This document shows, in pieces, positions 58,951-64,000 of a stretch of 64,000 nucleotides of DNA. Made by a program: the position numbers and the translations under genes. Positions within the stretch are counted from its first letter, which is position 1; the number at the start of each line of letters is the position of its first letter. Below the pieces are notes generated by a model. The model was not told the DNA's origin. It worked only from the letters and a program-made list of their open reading frames with translations, and did no database searches. Origin of the DNA: Siphonodentalium dalli (Eukaryota; Mollusca; Scaphopoda; Gadilida; Siphonodentaliidae); assembly GCA_032622095.1 (NCBI GenBank), contig CP136061.1, forward strand, positions 19,660,991 to 19,724,990. Direction: 5' to 3'.

Positions 58951-61017
58951 TTATATATCCACACAATACATGTGATCGGTGCTTTGCACGGACATCACGG
59001 TGTGGACATGTGGTGAGTTATCTGCGTGATTACTGAGCTGGATTGCCATCACAACCCCATGCAGTGCACGAATGATGTGGGGACTGGGGAGGCCATTGCT
59101 GATTAAATTATTGGCAGCTATGCACGTATTTTCACGCCCCAGTTTCGGCGAATTAAAAAAAATATGCTGTCGAAAAAATGACCCCACCCCTCCCTACACC
59201 GCCGCGCTCCATATAAAGATCATTTGGACAACACTATTAACATTTGTGGTCGCTGCTATCCATCTGGTGAAATACGTCGCAATGTCAAAAAATCTGTTAC
59301 TTGTCCTTTCAGAATAACCCCATGTAAATTCAAGAATCAAACTACATTAATCTACATGTATGTCTAATTTTAAAAACAGACATTTGTTCAGGGTGCAACG
59401 GACATGCCCGTTTTACAACTGCAGAATAGTTGCATTGCTGACCCCGTGCACCTCCTTGAGGGATCCATAAGCCCATATCTCCAGGAATTATAGACACAAT
59501 TTATAGAATGAAATATTTACAAATGAATATTTATATATAGATGAATATTGTTCATGTTCACAAGTTTATGATCAGAATTAAAATTTATTGGAAAAAAAAA
59601 CAACAATATTTGTTATTATTTGAACAAATGGGAACCAAGATGATGAATTGATGCATATATTAGTTGAACAGCTTCTATAATATAAAGGAAAACACTATAC
59701 TTAAATTAAAATGTTAATTGAAAGCAAAGAAATATGTAACCCATGCAGAAGGGCAATTACCACCGTCCCTATTTGAATATTATACGGGCTCCGGGGGAAC
59801 TGGGGCATCGTGGAAGGTCTTCTTAAGTTGCAAACTATTTTGCCCTGACCCCTTTTGTATATTATAGATATACAACTAATTTCAAGTCAAGCTGGAGCAA
59901 TTGATCTCCTTACAAAACCATACATGTCTTCGTTTAGGGTGGATACACACATGCATGTAATCTCTGTAAGTATCGTGTATTTGGCGTTTTACATGGATCA
60001 TACAGACCATGTAATATGTGTCTGCTGATAACCCAATCATTGCGGCTATGTTTGACCACAGTGAGTAACGCTCTGAACGTGTCATTTCTAACACCAGAGG
60101 GCGCTTATTTTCGACGCTGTCAAAGTTTATGTTCTTGCGGCAAAGGTTCGAATCCGAAATGTCGTTGACTGGACGAAGTCGTCAGGCCGCTTAAAATAAT
60201 TGTTCGCGCGATAACCCAATGTTGGACGTTCTGTTTAAATCATTGTCAGTCTTCTCTTGGTTGTATACCAGTGATGGTCCCAGGATTTCCACAATGCAGA
60301 GGCTATATTATACCGGAAGCTACCGGACTGACCATTACATATTTCATCGACCGGAGGGGGTCATGCAGCAACATGAGGCCTACCCCCCTGAAGCCATATC
60401 TGCCGTGCCTGTTTGCTACGAGTGATTAATCTCATATGCAGCAATTGATGCTATTCATATAATTATATTTACATACACCTGATATCTCCTCCGATTTACC
60501 CATAGCGTTACGGTAGACACGCCCCCTTATTCAATGCGTTCATAAACCAATAAACGTAACGTGACGTCACTTTCAATGTCGTTCATGGGTTTATGAACAC
60601 ATTGGTCCCGGAAATCACCGGGGGTTGTCGGACATTACCGACTGCTTGAGTATCTTGAGCCAAGGATTTGATAGCAAACAATATGTAATCGAGGTTCACG
60701 ATTGGATGGCTAGTGGCATCTAATCGCGAGCTCGGTGGCACGAGATGTTCGATTGGCTATCAGAATCCCATAATATGTCAAATATAGCGAATTATCGAAA
60801 TATGAAATACAACGAAAAGGCGAAATATGAAAATACAGCGAAATAGCACGAACAATCGAAATAAGAAAATACAGCGAAATAGGGCGAAATATAGAGCGAA
60901 ATAGGAAATTATTTTAATAAACGAAATAACGGAGATATTTGAAAAAGGTTTTTTGACGAAATAACGGACATATTTGGAGAAGTGTTTTAAAGAGCGTAAG
61001 TATATAAATATAAATAA
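58951..61017. other. Unidentified DNA
   Basis: No gene recognised. The sub-block 59940-60110 and the block 62270-62400 share similar words (GGTGGATACACACATGCATG against its reverse complement, CATGTAA, AACGC/AGCGC), suggesting two diverged copies of one dispersed repeat in opposite orientation. At 60780-60925 there is a degenerate repeat of CGAAATA/AGCGAAATA. A perfect GTGACGTCAC lies near 60561. Confidence 0.4.
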
Positions 61018-61158
61018 TAAACGGCGGATTCAACGTGGTCATGGGTTTTGACCGCGATAAAAAATCAGTAAACTCCGCATGAACCCCTTCGGGGTTCATG
61101 CAGTTTGATGAATTTTTCTCGCGGTCAAAATCCCATGACCACATTGAAACCGCCGTTC
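61018..61158. repeat. ~141-bp near-perfect palindrome
   Basis: Arms 61018-61086 and 61091-61158 are inverted copies with a few mismatches. They start AAACGGCGG and centre on GAACCCC-TTC-GGGGTTC. It includes TGGTCATGGG and GACCGCG on the left and their complements on the right. Probably a small foldback element or MITE; no target duplication identified. Confidence 0.85.
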
Positions 61159-64000
61159 ATTTCTTATATGAACATATTATTACAGCTTTAAATTTGAAGG
61201 TATACAGAAGGTGGTGTTGCTGCATGTGTGTCTTCATTCGGGAAAAGGGTTGTCCAGCTACGAGTCCACAACTACGTCATCTTTCCTCTCTTGTGGTATA
61301 TACACACAATTTACAACTATGGAATATTTAAGTAAAACATTATGTTGTACATTCTTGCCCAGATAATCCCGGCCGATACATTCAACTAAATCCCTTAGTT
61401 ATTCGAAACTTTCGAGAACCAGCCCCCTCCCCCAATCATGGATTATAGTCCAAAATGTGATAATTCAAGCCTGTACAGGCTAAAATGGTGACAGTTAGGA
61501 ACTTGTTCATCCTTTGGCCTGAGAAACATATACTGCTCTGTAAATTATGGGTTAAAATGGGGGGGGGGGGGGGGGAGGGTGACTCTTTTTTCTTTCAACG
61601 TTGTACCTGCATTAATGTTTTTGGCGCTGTAATGGATATATGCAAAGAAATCCCAATTGAAAGTTATCACACGAGCTCGCCCTCAAATTATCCGAGCAAT
61701 CTCAACAAACTGGTATTGTCTGTCTTAATGTTCCAATGCCTGTAATCAAGGCATGATAGCACCATATCGGATTGTTAAAATTTTAACTGAGGCCATGCAT
61801 GCATAGGCTAAATCACTTTATAACATGGAATTCATCATGTATGAGTTAGTTGATTGCCATGTGTATTAATATAGCACTTCCAAAATGTGGAGCCAGAAAG
61901 CCGTTCGGGTTCTGCTGGACGAGATCAAATTGGGAGTCAGTGTGTGGGGCATTAAACACTCATGTATCAGAATCGTCCTAAAATAGCTTCAAAAGTCTAC
62001 ACATTTATTTTTATTTTGGATGACCCTGTTTCCAAGAAATGACGAGAAACAAATCAAGTATAAAATCGACAGACTCAAATCCACTTTTCGAAATGAACTA
62101 AAACTCGTGAAAAACAGCAACATATATCAGACAGGATTTATTCATTTCGGCACCCATGAAAAAAGACATGTTTATGACTGGCCTGAAATCTCTTGATAAC
62201 AGTTAGTTTGATTTTGGCTTATAACTACTCACCGGTCTCGCCTGTTGAAATGGAACTATCGCGCGCAGGCGATTAATGCTATCAATGATTGGTGTGACCA
62301 TGTAAAATACATGTATTTTACATACATACATTACATGCATGTGTGTATCCACCCTAAGCATGTTTCGTTGTAGCGAGCGCATAGTAACTGCAGGTATCGG
62401 ACAAGTTATTTTACCATTGATGTTGTCCGTCAATCGTATTTATTTGTTCATCTTTATCGCAAAAAAAACCCCAGTATATGTCGATTTCTGGGCTACCGAT
62501 TTGTTTCTTTCTGGCTTGCGATAGCGCCAATTCGCACGACAGTAAATATATTGTAATTTGTAATTCGCCGTACACTAGCACCTGACGTTTGAGTCTGATT
62601 GTGTGCGGATGCGCTGACAATTTCCATACAAATTCCCACCCGTTCTTCGTTGGTACAATCTCTTCAGGTACACATTGATGACTCAAGAAAATTGGAGAGA
62701 GCGTATTAAATAAGAGACATTTTAGCTCTCATTATTGATATTTCCCCGTACATGCAGGAACACGCTATCATTGAACAGTACTCCGTGTGCGTTGTACTGT
62801 TCAACTCGTCATCGATAATCAAACAAGTTCATTGTATAGCGAACGCAGTCAATGAGAAACTTTGTCAAAATTATTACGCATTATAAATTAATTTGATAGA
62901 TTTCTAACGGTGGTATACTGTCAAGAGGACAAAATTGGTAAAATTCCTGCATAATATCCGGTGTCGTATATACACAGTGACAACAAGAACATGGATATGG
63001 CATTCGATTTCAACCTATCAGGTCACTCCAACACAGATATGTTTTATAGAGTGATAAAGCTAATTAAGCCCAACTATTGTCAGACAGACGCACCATAGCT
63101 GTTAAATATATCATAGTTACGAAAATAAGTACACGAAAATAAGTACATGAACATCATAATAACTCTATTTATCTACTTATTACATTGGAACGTGAGCCAT
63201 ACATATTATGTTGATGTGTTAGCTTCATATTAAAAGGTCATGTGATCATTGAGATTAGAGACCAATCAATACCTGAAAATATATACAAGTGAGGGGTGTA
63301 TATATCTGGATATTAAATATGATTGATAATGGTTGGATATAAAATAGTTTAATGCAGAATTATCAGATAACTAGAGGTGAGATATGAGAATGGTCAGATT
63401 GAAAATATTAGTCATAACATTGGATAGCATACGTTATGTCTATGGTTAATTTTATTCTAAGCTGATCATTGGAAAGATACAATGTCTGTAAACAGCGGAA
63501 ATATTATTAAAGGTAGGGTTAATATTTTGAAAACCATTCAATCGATAACAAAAAATCTATACAGGTGAAGAATGTGGCATGATTAACCTGGATGAGATTA
63601 TAAAAGAGATTGGGTGAACAATATTTGACCACCATATTGTTGGCCATGTACTATCTATCTAGTGTCCAGCTACAAATAATTCAAACCTATAATTCACATG
63701 TTCTGTGTTATAATATTTTCTCTTCAAATTCACAGTGGCGAACATGTATTAATTACCTTATCAGTTACTTGAATACTTGAATTAAAAAGGGTCATAACTG
63801 TTAAATACATCGGATCAAACCCATATTCGAACCTGATCTGTATTTTGGGGTGATGACCACATATACCAAATTTGGCGTCGATCAGATGAAACATGTTTGA
63901 GTCATCGCAGCTTGGACGAATTCTAAGTAAAAACAAGAGTGGAAATGGTTAACTAAACAAGACCAAAATCCATACAGGTGGAGAACGTGCTAAGAAAAAA
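61159..64000. other. Unidentified DNA with small structures
   Basis: No gene recognised. A G run of about 17 lies at 61559-61575. A perfect 24-bp palindrome lies at about 62299-62322 (halves ATGTAAAATACA / TGTATTTTACAT). A short inverted repeat TGAACAGTAC/GTACTGTTCA lies at about 62774-62805. From about 63270 to the end, three diverged copies of a repeat carrying ATACAGGTG(A/G)AGAA(T/C)GTG occur (63281, 63559, 63975), the last two about 416 bp apart. The repeat runs off the window. Confidence 0.45.

Overview
This is animal (metazoan) nuclear DNA. It is AT-rich, almost gene-free at the scale of the window, and packed with satellites, minisatellites and non-autonomous DNA transposons. Spliceosomal GT-AG introns, TTAGGG-type telomeric repeats, a LINE 3' end, TTAA-flanked piggyBac-like elements and an 8-bp-TSD hAT-like element all fit a eukaryote. 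I infer a marine invertebrate, perhaps a mollusc, but nothing here fixes the species. There is no bacterial operon structure and no CRISPR, tRNA or rRNA that I could support.

The one confident protein gene is on the minus strand between 28885 and 19119. Its four exons join in frame at canonical splice sites and encode the first 225 residues of a membrane-bound 1-acylglycerol-3-phosphate acyltransferase of the AGPAT3/4 clade. Both catalytic motifs are present (NHKYDID and FPEGTR). The last ~150 residues expected for the family are not found in the window, so intron 4 would have to run through at least 19 kb of satellite DNA, or the gene is truncated. Introns 1 to 3 are largely made of transposons: a 4.06-kb hAT-like element in intron 1, a 1.57-kb piggyBac-like element and a TTAA MITE in intron 2, and another TTAA MITE 15 bp from the exon 3 donor in intron 3.

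Layout. 1-15.6 kb: six unrelated tandem arrays (unit lengths 42, 51, 32, 28, 26-28 and 48/49 bp), a foldback element and a TTAA MITE. 15.6-19.1 kb: mostly unique DNA with small repeats and a 283-bp MITE. 19.1-28.9 kb: the acyltransferase gene. 29.2-29.85 kb: a 12-bp array just upstream of its start codon. 30.0-53.6 kb: a 23-kb satellite with 83-bp and 62-bp monomers, interrupted by seven copies of a 0.74-0.91-kb spacer and organised into a near-identical 4,831-bp higher-order repeat. 53.6-54.0 kb: a 420-bp inverted array. 54-64 kb: mostly unidentified DNA with a 5'-truncated LINE (minus strand), degraded C2H2 zinc-finger coding, palindromes and microsatellites.

The most remarkable observation is that the 23-kb satellite appears to derive from the acyltransferase gene itself. 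Each monomer carries, in the gene's own orientation, a recognisable copy of the pyrimidine-rich tract and CAG just before the start codon, the ATG, and about the first twelve codons (MALPTSLRGIFI in the satellite, MALPKYLRKLFI in the gene). The array lies upstream of the gene, so it presents a couple of hundred copies of a possible 3' splice site plus start codon ahead of the real one. I know of no described system of this kind and present it as the main lead.
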